A stretch of DNA of 64,000 bases from Nitratireductor sp. GISD-1A_MAKvit (GTDB lineage: Bacteria > Pseudomonadota > Alphaproteobacteria > Rhizobiales > Rhizobiaceae): positions 1,797,001-1,861,000 of the forward strand of contig NZ_CP161920.1 in NCBI RefSeq assembly GCF_040819555.1, read 5' to 3'. Position numbers and translations under genes: made by a program. This document shows, piece by piece, positions 8,726 through 18,940 of the stretch (positions are counted from its first letter, which is position 1; each line of letters opens with the position of its first letter). The notes under the pieces are model-generated. The model made no database searches, had not been told where the DNA came from, and was given only the letters and a program-made list of their open reading frames with translations.

Positions 8726-9853
8726 ATGGAATTCTCCCCGCAACAGGATGCAGCGCTCAACGCGGTTGCGAGCTGGCTGAAGGCTGGCCAGAGCCAGGTT
8801 TTTCGCCTGTTCGGCCATGCCGGAACCGGCAAGACGACGCTGGCCCGGTATTTTGCCGAGCATGTGGATGGCGATGTGCAGTTCGCCGCCTTCACCGGCA
8901 AGGCCGCTCAGGTGCTGCGGTCGCGCGGCGCCACCAATGCGCGCACCATTCACTCCCTGATCTACCGCCCGCGAGGCGAAGAAGAGATCGAGGATGAGTT
9001 GACCGGACGGACATCGATTTCGCCGACCTTCTCGCTCAACCGGCAGAGCCCGATCGCCAAGGCGGCCATGGTCATCATCGACGAGTGCTCGATGGTGGAC
9101 GAAGCGCTGGGGCGCGACCTACTGTCATTCGGAACGCCAATTCTGGTGCTGGGCGACCCCGGTCAGCTCCCTCCGATCTCCGGCGGCGGTTTTTTCACCG
9201 AGCATGAACCGGATCACCTGCTGACGGAAATTCATCGGCAGGCCAGGGACAATCCGATCATCCAGCTTGCGCTTGATGTGCGGGAAGGGCGGGACATCCC
9301 TTATGGCGACTTCGGAGCTGCGAAGGTCATATCCAAGGCGGAGGTCGATCGGGATCTTGTCCTGTCGGCCGATCAGGTGCTGGTTGGGACCAACCGGACA
9401 CGCAGACGCTACAACCAGCGACTGCGCGAGCTGAAGGGGTTTGATGCAGGCTATCCGCAGGCTGGAGACAAGCTTGTGTGCCTGCGCAACGACCCGGCCA
9501 AAGGGCTTCTCAACGGGTCTTTGTGGAAGGTGATGACATCATCTCGTGAAACGGTGAAGCCGGGCATCAATCTGCTCGTGTCGCCCGAAGAAGACGATCC
9601 CGATCGCGGCGTTGCCAAGATCAAGCTTCTCAAGGCAGCGTTTGAGGACCCGACTGCGGAAATTCCCTGGCAGACGAAGAAGCGGTTCGACGATTTCGAC
9701 TATGGATATGCGTTGACCGTTCACAAGGCCCAGGGCTCACAGTGGGACGAGGTGGTGCTTTTCGACGAAAGCTACGCTTTCCGCGATACGCGCCAGCGCT
9801 GGCTTTACACCGCGATCACGCGGGCATCTGAACGGCTGACCATCGTGCGATAG
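8726..9853 (+). CDS. RecD/UvrD-like ATP-dependent helicase-exonuclease family protein
   Basis: The 375-aa protein is a compact superfamily 1 helicase core. It starts with a Q-motif-like FSPQQDAALNAV, followed by Walker A GHAGTGKT at residues 30-37. Motif II is VIIDECSMVDE and motif III is LVLGDPGQLPPISG. Near the C-terminus come the UvrD_C_2 signature ALTVHKAQGSQWDEVVLFDE and the terminal arginine-finger motif LYTAITRASERLTIV. There are no RecB or RecC partners, and the protein lacks the N-terminal region of RecD2. It is convergent with the DUF3179 gene, with 15 bp between the stops. A role in DNA repair or recombination is likely but not defined. Confidence 0.88.
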   Translation: MEFSPQQDAALNAVASWLKAGQSQVFRLFGHAGTGKTTLARYFAEHVDGDVQFAAFTGKAAQVLRSRGATNARTIHSLIYRPRGEEEIEDELTGRTSISPTFSLNRQSPIAKAAMVIIDECSMVDEALGRDLLSFGTPILVLGDPGQLPPISGGGFFTEHEPDHLLTEIHRQARDNPIIQLALDVREGRDIPYGDFGAAKVISKAEVDRDLVLSADQVLVGTNRTRRRYNQRLRELKGFDAGYPQAGDKLVCLRNDPAKGLLNGSLWKVMTSSRETVKPGINLLVSPEEDDPDRGVAKIKLLKAAFEDPTAEIPWQTKKRFDDFDYGYALTVHKAQGSQWDEVVLFDESYAFRDTRQRWLYTAITRASERLTIVR

Positions 9854-9868
9854 GCACCGACGGCGTGC

Positions 9869-10846
9869 TCAGTCGCTTATGATCGGCGTATCCGGATGAA
9901 ACGCATGGGCGACGAAGGCAAAGGTCACGTCGTGAGCGACATCTTCGCCGTCGAGCATGACGCGTACAGTGCCCACATCACGGCCGGACGCGATCCTTGC
10001 GGTGTCGAGCGCCGAGGCGACCCCTTTCTCGTAGGTCACGGTGTAGCCTTCACTTCTGAAACCTTCGCGCCGCACTTTTTCAAGGCTCACCACTATCGGT
10101 TTGTCAGCGGTACGAATGACCACCACACGGGCCATGGGAGCGATGTTTTCGGGCATGTCGCCCGAATAGAGGAACGGCGCAGACGCGCTGTCGTATCCCG
10201 CATAGGGGTTGCGGCCGTAATCCCGGAAAGAGGGATCGGTGGGCACAAGAACCGCGCCCTGCGGGTGCTCCTTTGCATAGGTGGAAAATGACACGATGCG
10301 TGAGGGGATGAGCTTCAGCTTCTCTCCGGTCAGTTCCCCCGCAATTGCCGTGCCTGTGAACTGCTGCCACCAGCTCTCGGTCTGACGGTCATACATGACG
10401 AGGTCGGAGTTTCGGAGTTTGCCGGTGGTTCCGAATTCCAGCGTTTTGCCCGAAACCCTTCGGTCAAACACGATCGAGGCGTTGCAAAGGGGACAGTAGG
10501 TGACCGCGACGGGGGTTGCGCCGAACTCGTCGTTGACGATCTCGTGCCAGGTCAGAATCCTCAAAGGGTAGGCACGAACCGTGCCTTCAACGGTGAGCTG
10601 AATGACCGGCTCCTGACCGCCAAGCCCGGATATCGCGGATGCCGGGCGAAACTCCGGTCGGTCGATGGAAGGAATGCCGTCTCTTGGTGGCCCGCCGGAA
10701 AGGATTTCACTCGATTCCACCGACATTCTGGAGAAATCCGTCTTCCACCCCTCCCGTGCCCATTGCTCGGGATCGGCATGGGCGTGGGCTGTGGGGAGGG
10801 CGACAAGGAACAGGATGGCGATCAGACGGCGCGCGCGGATTTTCAT
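9869..10846 (-). CDS. DUF3179 domain-containing exported protein
   Basis: A signal peptide of about 24 residues (ending AHAHADPE) precedes a DUF3179 domain. The domain core contains WHEIVNDEFGATPVAVTYCPLCNASIVFDR, whose CPLC motif is the family hallmark. A further conserved stretch is WWQQFTGTAIAGELTGEKL. The function of DUF3179 is unknown; the CxxC suggests metal binding or redox activity, which is an inference. I chose the ATG at 10846 because a clear GAAAGGTGG ribosome site lies five bases upstream. The in-frame start at 10864 would add six residues before the signal peptide. The protein would act in the periplasm. Confidence 0.85.
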   Translation of the reverse strand: MKIRARRLIAILFLVALPTAHAHADPEQWAREGWKTDFSRMSVESSEILSGGPPRDGIPSIDRPEFRPASAISGLGGQEPVIQLTVEGTVRAYPLRILTWHEIVNDEFGATPVAVTYCPLCNASIVFDRRVSGKTLEFGTTGKLRNSDLVMYDRQTESWWQQFTGTAIAGELTGEKLKLIPSRIVSFSTYAKEHPQGAVLVPTDPSFRDYGRNPYAGYDSASAPFLYSGDMPENIAPMARVVVIRTADKPIVVSLEKVRREGFRSEGYTVTYEKGVASALDTARIASGRDVGTVRVMLDGEDVAHDVTFAFVAHAFHPDTPIISD

Positions 10847-11039
10847 TGTATCCACCTTTCCCATTCAGCGTTGCATCGAACCACCAGGGCCCGGCTGAGA
10901 TGTGAGAACGCGGATCATGCGGTCCGATATGGACGACCCCGAACGCGGCCCTGAGGCAGCCTGATTTCAATGGAAATGGAACACACCTGTTCCTTCACGG
11001 ACAAATCACCTTTGCGGGACCTCCTCTGAAAGCATGGGA

Positions 11040-11436
11040 TTAGGCGGGTTTTGCATCCAGCCACTTCCAGGCGTCCTCCACCTTTTCATAGGGGAAGTGC
11101 TTCATTTCCATGGAGAAAAACGGTCGGAAAAAAGCAATGGTGGTGGCCATCCAGGACGGGCCGCCCGCCACGGCATATTTCCGGATGTGTTTCAAAGCAT
11201 GGGTTTTGCCGACGATTGTCTGTTCCTTGAACGCGGCCCTGCCAGTCGAAGCCCTCATAATCGTGGATGATGACAAGCAGGTCGATCTTGTCGTGCACCT
11301 CATAGGCCCCTTCTAGCAGGCCGTAGAGATTTTCAACATCGGCGGCAGTGATGTGACCCACCACCTCGAATGCATAGGCGTCATCGCGACTTGTCTCGAT
11401 GCGACGCACATTGGGGGGATTGTCGTTGATGGTCAT
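11040..11436 (-). pseudogene. SpoIIAA-like (STAS fold) protein, frameshifted
   Basis: The N-terminal half (from ATG 11436) reads as a SpoIIAA-like domain with AYAFEVVGHITAADVENLYGLLEGAYEVHDKIDLLVIIHDYEGFDWQ. After base 11237 the family sequence continues one frame over with AAFKEQTIVGKTHALKHIRKYAVAGG and MEMKHFPYEKVEDAWKWL. Removing one base from the CCC run at 11237-11239 (GGG on the coding strand) restores a continuous protein of 131 aa. Such proteins resemble anti-sigma-factor antagonists but usually occur alone, with unknown function. The single extra base in a short homopolymer may be a sequencing error. An AGGAG ribosome site precedes the start. Confidence 0.8.
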
Positions 11437-11562
11437 GCTCAGCTCCTGGCGGCATTCTGGACTGCCTGCACGATCAACGCGATCTGGGCCTGTCCGTTCC
11501 CTTGCGAACGCGGTATGGAGCGATGGTAACTCATTGGGCGCAACAGAAAAGCAGGATATAAA

Positions 11563-12303
11563 ATGCCGGCGAAACTCTCCGTCAATCTCAACGCCGTCGC
11601 CATGCTGCGCAATCGCCGGGACCTGCCCTGGCCGAGCGTGACGGGGCTTGGGCGCATCGCGCTGGAGACGGGGGCCAGCGGGCTGACCGTTCACCCCCGC
11701 CCGGACCAGCGCCATATCCGCTTTGCGGATCTGCCGGAAATCCGGGCGCTGCTGGATGATGACTTTCCTGACCGCGAATTCAACATCGAGGGGTTTCCCA
11801 CCGAGGATTTTCTCGCCCTCGTGGAAGAACACCAGCCCGAACAGGTGACGCTTGTGCCCGACGATCCGGCACAGGCGACCTCGGACCATGGATGGGATTT
11901 TGCCGGGCAGGGTGATTTTCTCCGTCCCATAATCGCGCGGCTGAAGAAGAATGGGTTTCGCGTTTCGCTTTTTGCTGACCCGGACCCTGCGCAGGTGCCA
12001 GCTGCGGCCGAGCTCGGCGCGGACCGGATAGAGCTTTACACGGGGCCTTACGGCGCCTGCCACGATGATTCCGAAAAGGCCGCTATCGAACTGGAAATGC
12101 TTGGGAAAACGGCAGACATAGCCGCAGCCCACGGGCTTGGCATCAATGCCGGGCATGATCTGACGGTGGCGAACCTTCCCGCCCTTGCACGCCGTGTGCC
12201 CGCCCTTTGCGAAGTCTCCATCGGGCATGGCCTGACCGCTGACGCACTGGAACATGGCATGGTCGAAACCGTGCGCCGCTTCATGCGCGCCTGCGAGGGG
12301 TGA
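11563..12303 (+). CDS. pdxJ: Pyridoxine 5'-phosphate synthase PdxJ
   Basis: PdxJ condenses 1-deoxyxylulose 5-phosphate with 3-amino-2-oxopropyl phosphate to make pyridoxine 5'-phosphate, the last ring-closing step of DXP-dependent vitamin B6 synthesis. The 246-aa TIM-barrel protein begins [16 protein letters not shown]. It contains [18 protein letters not shown], which supplies the conserved histidine and arginine of the active site. Later it has the catalytic glutamate segment FNIEG, the VTLVPD motif, and a C-terminal [13 protein letters not shown] and EVSIGHGL that bind phosphate. The gene is complete and of normal length. It is divergent from the SpoIIAA-like gene. Confidence 0.97.
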   Translation: MPAKLSVNLNAVAMLRNRRDLPWPSVTGLGRIALETGASGLTVHPRPDQRHIRFADLPEIRALLDDDFPDREFNIEGFPTEDFLALVEEHQPEQVTLVPDDPAQATSDHGWDFAGQGDFLRPIIARLKKNGFRVSLFADPDPAQVPAAAELGADRIELYTGPYGACHDDSEKAAIELEMLGKTADIAAAHGLGINAGHDLTVANLPALARRVPALCEVSIGHGLTADALEHGMVETVRRFMRACEG

Positions 12304-12419
12304 CGCGTTCGCAGGTTTGCCTGAAAATGGTCACTGCAATGCCCCGAACGTTAATGCGGGCGGACAGGTTTTGTTAGGATTCCCTGTCTTATGCATGGAG
12401 CGGGTTTTGAGGTGTTTCC

Positions 12420-13001
12420 ATGCGTATCATTGCAGCGACCGTGCTGCTGGCGCTGGCGTTGGCAGGCTGTGCCTCGACGCCGCGCAGCATCAACAATGTC
12501 TGTTCCGTCTTTGACCAGAAGCAGAGCTTTTTTGGCGGCTGGTATACCCATGCCAAGCGCGCCGAGCGCAAATATGGCGTGCCGGCGGAGGTGCTGATGG
12601 CCACCATCCGCATCGAATCCGGCTTTGACGCCGATGCGCGCCCGCCGCGCCGCAAGCTGCTTGGCTTCATCCCCTGGAAGCGGGCATCGAGCGCCTATGG
12701 GTATTCGCAGGCGCTGGACGGCACCTGGCTGCGCTACAAGCGCGAAACCGGCAATCTGTTGGCGCGGCGCACGCGCTTTGCCGATGCCGTGGACTTCGTC
12801 GGCTGGTACCACCAGACGAGTCATCGCACCAACGGGGTGGCGCTGAACGATGCCTACGGTCTTTATCTCAATTATTATGCGGGGCATGCGGGCTATCGGC
12901 GCGGCGTGTGGCGCAACAATTCCCATATGCAGAAAGCCGCACGCAAGGCGGCCGGAATGGCGAGCCGCTATGGCGAGCAGATGCGGCAGTGCGGGCGGTA
13001 G
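12420..13001 (+). CDS. Lipoprotein with lytic transglycosylase (SLT) domain
   Basis: The protein of 193 aa starts with a lipoprotein signal peptide. The lipobox is LAGC with the lipidated Cys at residue 17, so the mature protein should sit in the outer or inner membrane facing the periplasm. An SLT-like domain begins near residue 42, with the catalytic glutamate in ATIRIESGFD (Glu66). It continues with AYGYSQALDGTW and LNDAYGLYLNYYAGHAGY, the usual YxxxYxxGxxG-type segment. It would cleave the glycan strand of peptidoglycan to anhydro-muropeptides. It is a single gene with no obvious partner. Confidence 0.9.
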   Translation: MRIIAATVLLALALAGCASTPRSINNVCSVFDQKQSFFGGWYTHAKRAERKYGVPAEVLMATIRIESGFDADARPPRRKLLGFIPWKRASSAYGYSQALDGTWLRYKRETGNLLARRTRFADAVDFVGWYHQTSHRTNGVALNDAYGLYLNYYAGHAGYRRGVWRNNSHMQKAARKAAGMASRYGEQMRQCGR

Positions 13002-13128
13002 ATCCGGCCAGACCCACATTCCTCACCTGTCTAGACGGTTCTTTTCGGATTGTTTGAAGGCCACTTTCACGAGCCCGTGAATTTGCGGCCGGAGGCGACT
13101 TGCAATCTGGCTCCCTGTGTGACAGAAC

Positions 13129-13144
13129 CGTACCGTACGGTACG
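13129..13144. promoter_or_regulatory. Perfect palindrome, candidate operator of the TetR regulator
   Basis: CGTACCGTACGGTACG reads the same on both strands over 16 bp and lies 34 bp before the TetR start. TetR-family proteins bind such palindromes in their own promoters, so autoregulation is the likely role. Read-through control of ilvC is possible. Confidence 0.7.
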
Positions 13145-13177
13145 ATTTGAACGGGGCCTGAAACCTGCGTGCGCCAC

Positions 13178-13828
13178 ATGCCTGAAATACAGGACGAATA
13201 TACACCGCGCCAGCGCGCGGTACTGGACAAGGCGCTCGGTCTTCTGGTGGAGGGCGGTGAACGCGCGCTGACCACCGCAGGGCTGGCGCGGGCGGCCAAT
13301 TGCTCCAAGGAAAGCCTCTACAAATGGTTTGGCGATCGCGACGGGCTTCTGGCCGCGATGATCGCGCATCAGGCGAGCAAGGTGCGCGCCCGGATAGACG
13401 GTGGCGAAAAGCTCGACCATGGCCGCTTTCGTGCGCATCTGGTGGATTTTGCCAATGATCTTCTGCAGGTTTTGAGCGGAGACGTTTCGCTGGCGCTCAA
13501 CCGGCTGGCGATCGGACAGGCGAGCCGCGAGGGCAGCCGGCTGGGGGCGCTTCTGATCGAACGGGGGCGGCATGGCATCGACAAGCGCGCAGGCGCGCTT
13601 CTGGAAGCGGGCCGTCAGCGCGGTCTCATCGTCTATGGCGACCGTGACGCCGCCTATCACACACTTTACGGCCTGATCGTGCGCGATCTTCATGTGCGCA
13701 TGCTTCTGGGCGAGGCCGGTGTGCGCCGGCCGGAGAACTACGCCGCGCTCGCCGAGGAGGCGGTGGAGCAGTTTTTCGTGCTCTTCGGGGCGCGAAAAGA
13801 AGAGACGACAGGCCGGGACAGGATCTAG
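13178..13828 (+). CDS. TetR/AcrR family transcriptional regulator
   Basis: The 216-aa protein has an N-terminal helix-turn-helix (about residues 30-60), with LTTAGLARAANCSKESLYKWFGDRDGLLAAMI matching the TetR DNA-binding pattern. The C-terminal ligand domain resembles TetR_C proteins and ends with FFVLFGARKEE. I chose the ATG at 13178; an in-frame GTG nine bases upstream is the alternative. The gene lies between a perfect palindrome and ilvC, with a 48-bp gap to ilvC, an arrangement that recurs in rhizobia. It may respond to a branched-chain intermediate or an unrelated ligand, which the sequence cannot tell. Confidence 0.92.
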   Translation: MPEIQDEYTPRQRAVLDKALGLLVEGGERALTTAGLARAANCSKESLYKWFGDRDGLLAAMIAHQASKVRARIDGGEKLDHGRFRAHLVDFANDLLQVLSGDVSLALNRLAIGQASREGSRLGALLIERGRHGIDKRAGALLEAGRQRGLIVYGDRDAAYHTLYGLIVRDLHVRMLLGEAGVRRPENYAALAEEAVEQFFVLFGARKEETTGRDRI

Positions 13829-14896
<1,068 letters not shown>

Positions 14897-14919
14897 TCTT
14901 TTCCGAAGTCTCAGACAGA

Positions 14920-14948
14920 AGGCCGCGGCACCGCCTGCGGCCTTTTTC
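14920..14948 (+). terminator. Rho-independent terminator of ilvC
   Basis: AGGCCGC (14920-14926) pairs with GCGGCCT (14937-14943), followed by a T-rich run. Confidence 0.85.
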
Positions 14949-15048
14949 TTAACCGGTCCTTCATCTGCCTGTCCCACCATGAAACACGGAAGCTGGCACG
15001 GTTTTCGCTGCGAATGCTTCAGGGAAGGGCAGCTGCGAGGAGACGAGG

Positions 15049-15339
15049 ATGATTTCGCAAGCGCAAAGACACTCACTTCCGGGCCGCCCGGTTTCCACCG
15101 AGCGGCGCCACGAGCCGCGCGATGCGGTGGCGCGGCGGGCGCGGCTTTTCTGGAACAATGGCGCATGCATGCTTCCTGGCATGGTGCGCGATCTGAGCGA
15201 AAGCGGCGCGCGCATCCGTTTCGGCGATATCTGTGCCGTGCCGGATGAATTTTATGTCGAGATCGAAGGCAGCGACCGCGTGCGCCCCGCCGCGATCCGC
15301 TGGCGAAGCCTGACGGAGATCGGCGTGGCATTCGGGTGA
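15049..15339 (+). CDS. PilZ domain protein (putative c-di-GMP receptor)
   Basis: This 96-aa single-domain protein carries the two PilZ ligand motifs: RRHEPR near residues 19-24 (RxxxR type) and, later, DLSESG (D/NxSxxG). Together these bind cyclic di-GMP in known PilZ proteins. The end, IRWRSLTEIGVAFG, is the usual last strand of the barrel. A GAGGAGACGAGG ribosome site lies right before the ATG. No effector domain is fused, so it probably acts by protein contact. A diguanylate cyclase is encoded 12 kb upstream, but nothing shows that the two work together. Confidence 0.9.
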   Translation: MISQAQRHSLPGRPVSTERRHEPRDAVARRARLFWNNGACMLPGMVRDLSESGARIRFGDICAVPDEFYVEIEGSDRVRPAAIRWRSLTEIGVAFG

Positions 15340-15686
15340 GGGGCCACTGGCGATAACCCTGGCAAAGCGGTCATTGAGGCCGCGACTGCAATCTGGCGGC
15401 AATCAATGCGCCTTCAATTCAGCCATTCGCGATCTTAGAGCGAGTATCCGTAAGGCTGCCGTCCGTGGCACTCTGCGCCAAGTGATCAAATGGGCGGGAA
15501 GTGTGAATTCGCTGCGGCGTACGCAAACCACGCTCAATGTACTGATAGCGGACGTTCCATGGCAGCTTCCGCCAGTGGCATGGGTGGCGGACACTGTCTT
15601 GCAACCGTTGACTTACCACGTTGCAACCTTTGATGTCCCGTGCGAACATCCAGCTTATATCGTCTGGACATACTTGGAATACAATC
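15340..15686. other. Intergenic stretch at the left edge of the AIPR island
   Basis: I see no convincing gene in these 347 bases. Base composition drops towards the lower GC of the downstream AIPR gene. A TTGACT box occurs at 15608-15613, but no good -10 element follows at the right distance. No tRNA, integrase or flanking direct repeat is evident. Confidence 0.5.
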
Positions 15687-17375
15687 ATGCAGGTCAATGA
15701 ACTAGAGTTTCAAAACTTAGCTCAAAATCTTTTGAAGCCCTACAAAAAGCGCTCAGCCACTGAATCAACGCAATTTCTGCGGTGGTTTCTTGAAAATATT
15801 TTTCGTACAGAAGTACAAGATGCAGATGACGCATGTGTCGACAATAAACAGGACAAAGGCGTTGACGGCATTCTCGTAAATGACACCTTGGAGGTCGTAT
15901 ACGTCTTCCAGGCCAAGGTACGTCAGAAGGCCGATTCCAAGGTAGGCGATACTGACCTCAAGGAGTTTTCTGGCACCCTCAAGCAGTTTGCGTCGGGTGC
16001 AACAGTTCAAGCTCTGCTGGACGGTCAAGCGAATGCGCAACTAAAGGCAGCGTTGCTCAGAGGGGGAGTAAAAGCGAAAATTGAAGCGGGCTACACTGTG
16101 GAGGGGGTATTCTGTTGCAATGCCGAGCTGAATAGCGACGGAAAGGCGTACGTCGCCTCAGCGCCTGAAATCTCTGTGTACGATGCAGCGCGTATTGCCG
16201 CAGAGTTTGTCGATTTGGATGCTTCGATTGGCATCAAAGACAAATTTGAGTTTGATACGTCCGATACTGAAGTGATCGAGTATCAGACTGCCGATGGCGT
16301 TTCGGCCCGCATATTTCTCGCCAATGCTCTGCAACTAACGCATATGAAGGGAATCGCCGATCAAACGTTGTTCAGCCAGAATGTGCGTCTGGCGCTCGGT
16401 AATACAAAGGTTAACAAGTCACTTGTGGCGAGTATTCGCGACAAGAGTGAGCACAAGAACTTTCCACTCTACCACAATGGCATAACAGTCCTGTGTAGTG
16501 CCATAGATGAAACCAAAGCGGAGCGTCTCGGTATCCAGGATTACGTCGTGGTAAACGGCGCCCAGAGCCTCACTTCACTACTCAGTTCAAAGGCAAGCAT
16601 TACGGCTGACTTGCGGGTACTGGTGAAGGTTGTCGCCTTGGGTGACGATGCACAGTTGTCTGAAAAGATTACCCACAATAGCAACAACCAAAACGCGATC
16701 AAGGCTCGCGACCAGAAATCCAACAATCCGATACAACAGCGGCTAAAGAAAGAGGTAGCTGCACTCAAATACTCCAACTTTGTGCTTGAGGTGAAGCAGG
16801 GTGAGTTAAACCCTAAGAAGGAGGTACTTCGAAACGAAGATGCAGGGTTGGCATTACTGGCGATAGACCTTGGCGAGCCGTGGACATGCCACCAAAAGTA
16901 CAAGGTCATGGACGAGTCACATGCAAAGATTTTCGGTAGGTCAGATGTTGCAGGCGCGAAACTCGTCTTTTGTCATCTGCTGGTAGAATCGATGCTCGGG
17001 GTATTGGATGGCTTCGATGATCCTGTGTTCGGCCACTACAACCTTACAAAGTTTTTTCTGGCACATGCGGTTAGCCAGATCGTACAGGGCGAAGATGCGG
17101 TGAAAGATGTTCTGACTGACCCAAGAAAACTGTTTGCCGAGGGTAAGATTGATGACTTTGTAAAGGTCTTCGCGGAGATTGCCTCCACTACCGTTGACGA
17201 TCTCAACGCAGAAATTGGAGAGCTGATCGAAGAAGACAAATTTGACCACAAACGCGATCTCAAGAGCCCGACATGGTGTAAGACAATGACCGGAAAACTG
17301 GTTTCCGCGTACAAGAAGGACGTAAAAAGGAAACGAGTAGAGCCGATCGCTGACCTATTCTCCGGGTACATCTAG
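15687..17375 (+). CDS. AIPR-family protein, putative abortive-infection phage resistance
   Basis: The 562-aa protein matches the AIPR family (abortive infection phage resistance). The central and C-terminal part includes FPLYHNGITVLCSA, VVVNGAQSLTSLLSS and ITHNSNNQNAIKARDQKSNNPIQQRL, all typical of that family. The N-terminal 80 residues show a nuclease-like pattern, with GVDGI (Asp60) followed by YVFQAKV (Gln75, Lys77). This fits a PD-(D/E)xK or Mrr-type active site, an assignment I infer. The coding sequence is clearly lower in GC than its neighbours and stands alone between a PilZ and a PhyH gene, so it was probably acquired by transfer. I chose ATG 15687; 22 upstream in-frame codons lack support. 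Confidence 0.88.
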   Translation: MQVNELEFQNLAQNLLKPYKKRSATESTQFLRWFLENIFRTEVQDADDACVDNKQDKGVDGILVNDTLEVVYVFQAKVRQKADSKVGDTDLKEFSGTLKQFASGATVQALLDGQANAQLKAALLRGGVKAKIEAGYTVEGVFCCNAELNSDGKAYVASAPEISVYDAARIAAEFVDLDASIGIKDKFEFDTSDTEVIEYQTADGVSARIFLANALQLTHMKGIADQTLFSQNVRLALGNTKVNKSLVASIRDKSEHKNFPLYHNGITVLCSAIDETKAERLGIQDYVVVNGAQSLTSLLSSKASITADLRVLVKVVALGDDAQLSEKITHNSNNQNAIKARDQKSNNPIQQRLKKEVAALKYSNFVLEVKQGELNPKKEVLRNEDAGLALLAIDLGEPWTCHQKYKVMDESHAKIFGRSDVAGAKLVFCHLLVESMLGVLDGFDDPVFGHYNLTKFFLAHAVSQIVQGEDAVKDVLTDPRKLFAEGKIDDFVKVFAEIASTTVDDLNAEIGELIEEDKFDHKRDLKSPTWCKTMTGKLVSAYKKDVKRKRVEPIADLFSGYI

Positions 17376-17779
17376 ATTTGACTTGTTCCCTTCTGCGAGT
17401 AGGTGGCCGCCCCATCTAGCTGTTGCAAATCGCATAAGACTATCCAAGGATGGCCCTTGTCGGCATCTGGCAGCCAACCGTTTTTGCAGATTCAACGAAT
17501 GGCGGCTTCGGCGAACTGCGTTGCAGCATCATATCGGCGGGTGAAGGTCGGCAATGGGCCGTAAGTCACAAAGCGGGTTATGGAGATCAGTGCCCGCTTT
17601 CCCCCAATTCTGCCTTCGGTCGCCACCCGATCACCTAGGTTTTTGAGCGGCGAGGGTCGTGCTTCTAATGGCGGCAAAAGCGTGCAAGCAGTCGCGGGGC
17701 ACCCTTGGGACGCTTCTCGGCAGTGTCTGCGTCCGTCAGAAAACCCGCTGATCACCGCCGCGGTCGCACCAGCTCTTCC
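17376..17779. other. Intergenic stretch at the right edge of the AIPR island
   Basis: No gene is supported in these 404 bases. The stretch contains a mixed-composition segment that resembles decayed coding DNA, but no protein family is recognisable in any frame. It probably marks the edge of the acquired AIPR segment. Confidence 0.45.
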
Positions 17780-18805
17780 TCAATCCCACCCTTTCAGGCC
17801 CAAGAGCTTTTCTCCCAGCTCGGTGAGCTTCGCCGTCTTCGCGTTCTTCTTCTCCCATTCGCGCGGGTCGCCGGGGAAGGCGTCGCGTTTGGGGTGGTCG
17901 CGTTCGCGCCACAGGCGGATGCGTTCAAGGCGCTCTTCCTCGTTTTCGTATTCGGCCGGGTGCATGGAGATGTATTGCGCCATCCGCACGCGATCCTTCG
18001 AATGATTGGGCCGCACGCCATGCGCCAGAAGCGAGTTGAAGATCAGAAGGTCGCCGGCTTCCATATCGATATTGGTGATCTTGAAACCGGTCGTGTCGGG
18101 GTGCATCGGGTCGCGGTCTTCGGGCTGGGTCTTCACCCATTCGTCAAAATGCTCGAACAGCTCGGGAATGCACTGGAAACCACCGACATCGCCATCCTGC
18201 TTCTTCAGGCTCAAGACACCCTGAACACCGATGGGCAGGGGACGGAGCGATGTGTCGGCATCCCAGTGGATGAAGCCGTCGGGATTGCCGGGGTTTTTCT
18301 TCGGCACGTTCAGATTGGCGCGGTCGATGGTGACCCAGAGGTCTTCGCGGTCCCAGATGTCGACAAAGGCATCGTAGATGCGCTTTTCCATGCGATTGTC
18401 CCACAGATACTGGTGATTGTAGATCTCCAGCATGCCGGTGTTGTTGAGCTCCTTCATCTTGTGCTCGCGCCGCTGCGGGGCGTACCAGGTGGTCGGGTCG
18501 CTGGGGTCTTTCTCGTCAAACGCCCACAGCAGCTCGACGAGACGCTCGACATTCTCGCGGGGGGCGGCCTGGCGCACGATCACGTAGCCCTTCGTGACCC
18601 AGTGTTGCCAGTCGTCTTCAGAAAGCACGCGCAGCGGAAGTGTTTTCTCGATGTCCTTGAGCTGTGTGGCGACCTTGCTGGTCGAAGGGTGCGCATCGCG
18701 CTTGATGGCTGTGTCCTGCACGGTTTCCTCCCAGATATCCTGCATCACGGGAGCATCGGTCCATGGGACGGTCCGGGTCGAACCGTTGCGATGCTCCATC
18801 AACAC
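17780..18805 (-). CDS. Phytanoyl-CoA dioxygenase (PhyH) family Fe(II)/2-oxoglutarate oxygenase
   Basis: The 341-aa protein has the PhyH double-stranded beta-helix. The metal ligands are visible as HWDAD (His180, Asp182) and a distal histidine in LIFNSLLAHGVRPNHS (His262). A nearby basic residue in SKDRVRMAQYISM (about Arg274) would bind 2-oxoglutarate. Such enzymes hydroxylate diverse small molecules, and the substrate here is unknown. The gene is divergent from an AraC-type regulator gene, which suggests specific induction. A start two codons downstream (18799) is possible. Codon use is typical of the chromosome. Confidence 0.9.
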   Translation of the reverse strand: MLMEHRNGSTRTVPWTDAPVMQDIWEETVQDTAIKRDAHPSTSKVATQLKDIEKTLPLRVLSEDDWQHWVTKGYVIVRQAAPRENVERLVELLWAFDEKDPSDPTTWYAPQRREHKMKELNNTGMLEIYNHQYLWDNRMEKRIYDAFVDIWDREDLWVTIDRANLNVPKKNPGNPDGFIHWDADTSLRPLPIGVQGVLSLKKQDGDVGGFQCIPELFEHFDEWVKTQPEDRDPMHPDTTGFKITNIDMEAGDLLIFNSLLAHGVRPNHSKDRVRMAQYISMHPAEYENEEERLERIRLWRERDHPKRDAFPGDPREWEKKNAKTAKLTELGEKLLGLKGWD

Positions 18806-18940
18806 CTTTGATCGTCTCTTGCGCGTTGAGGCCGCGCCGTGACGATCCGGCTTTCAGATTAGCGCCGCCAAGGGCGATGTGTTGTACTGAATTCGCCAGT
18901 TTTGATATTATTCTGGCGTGTTATAGACCGAGTGCGCCGT

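Noticed and set aside
15374..15700. Small plus-strand frame upstream of the AIPR gene as a possible antitoxin or partner
   Set aside because: It has no ribosome site and no family similarity, and it overlaps the AIPR start. Base composition alone is not enough.
17705..18811. Plus-strand open frame (368 codons) across the PhyH gene
   Set aside because: It is antisense to the PhyH gene, whose iron-ligand motifs are intact. The plus-strand product has no recognisable domain.
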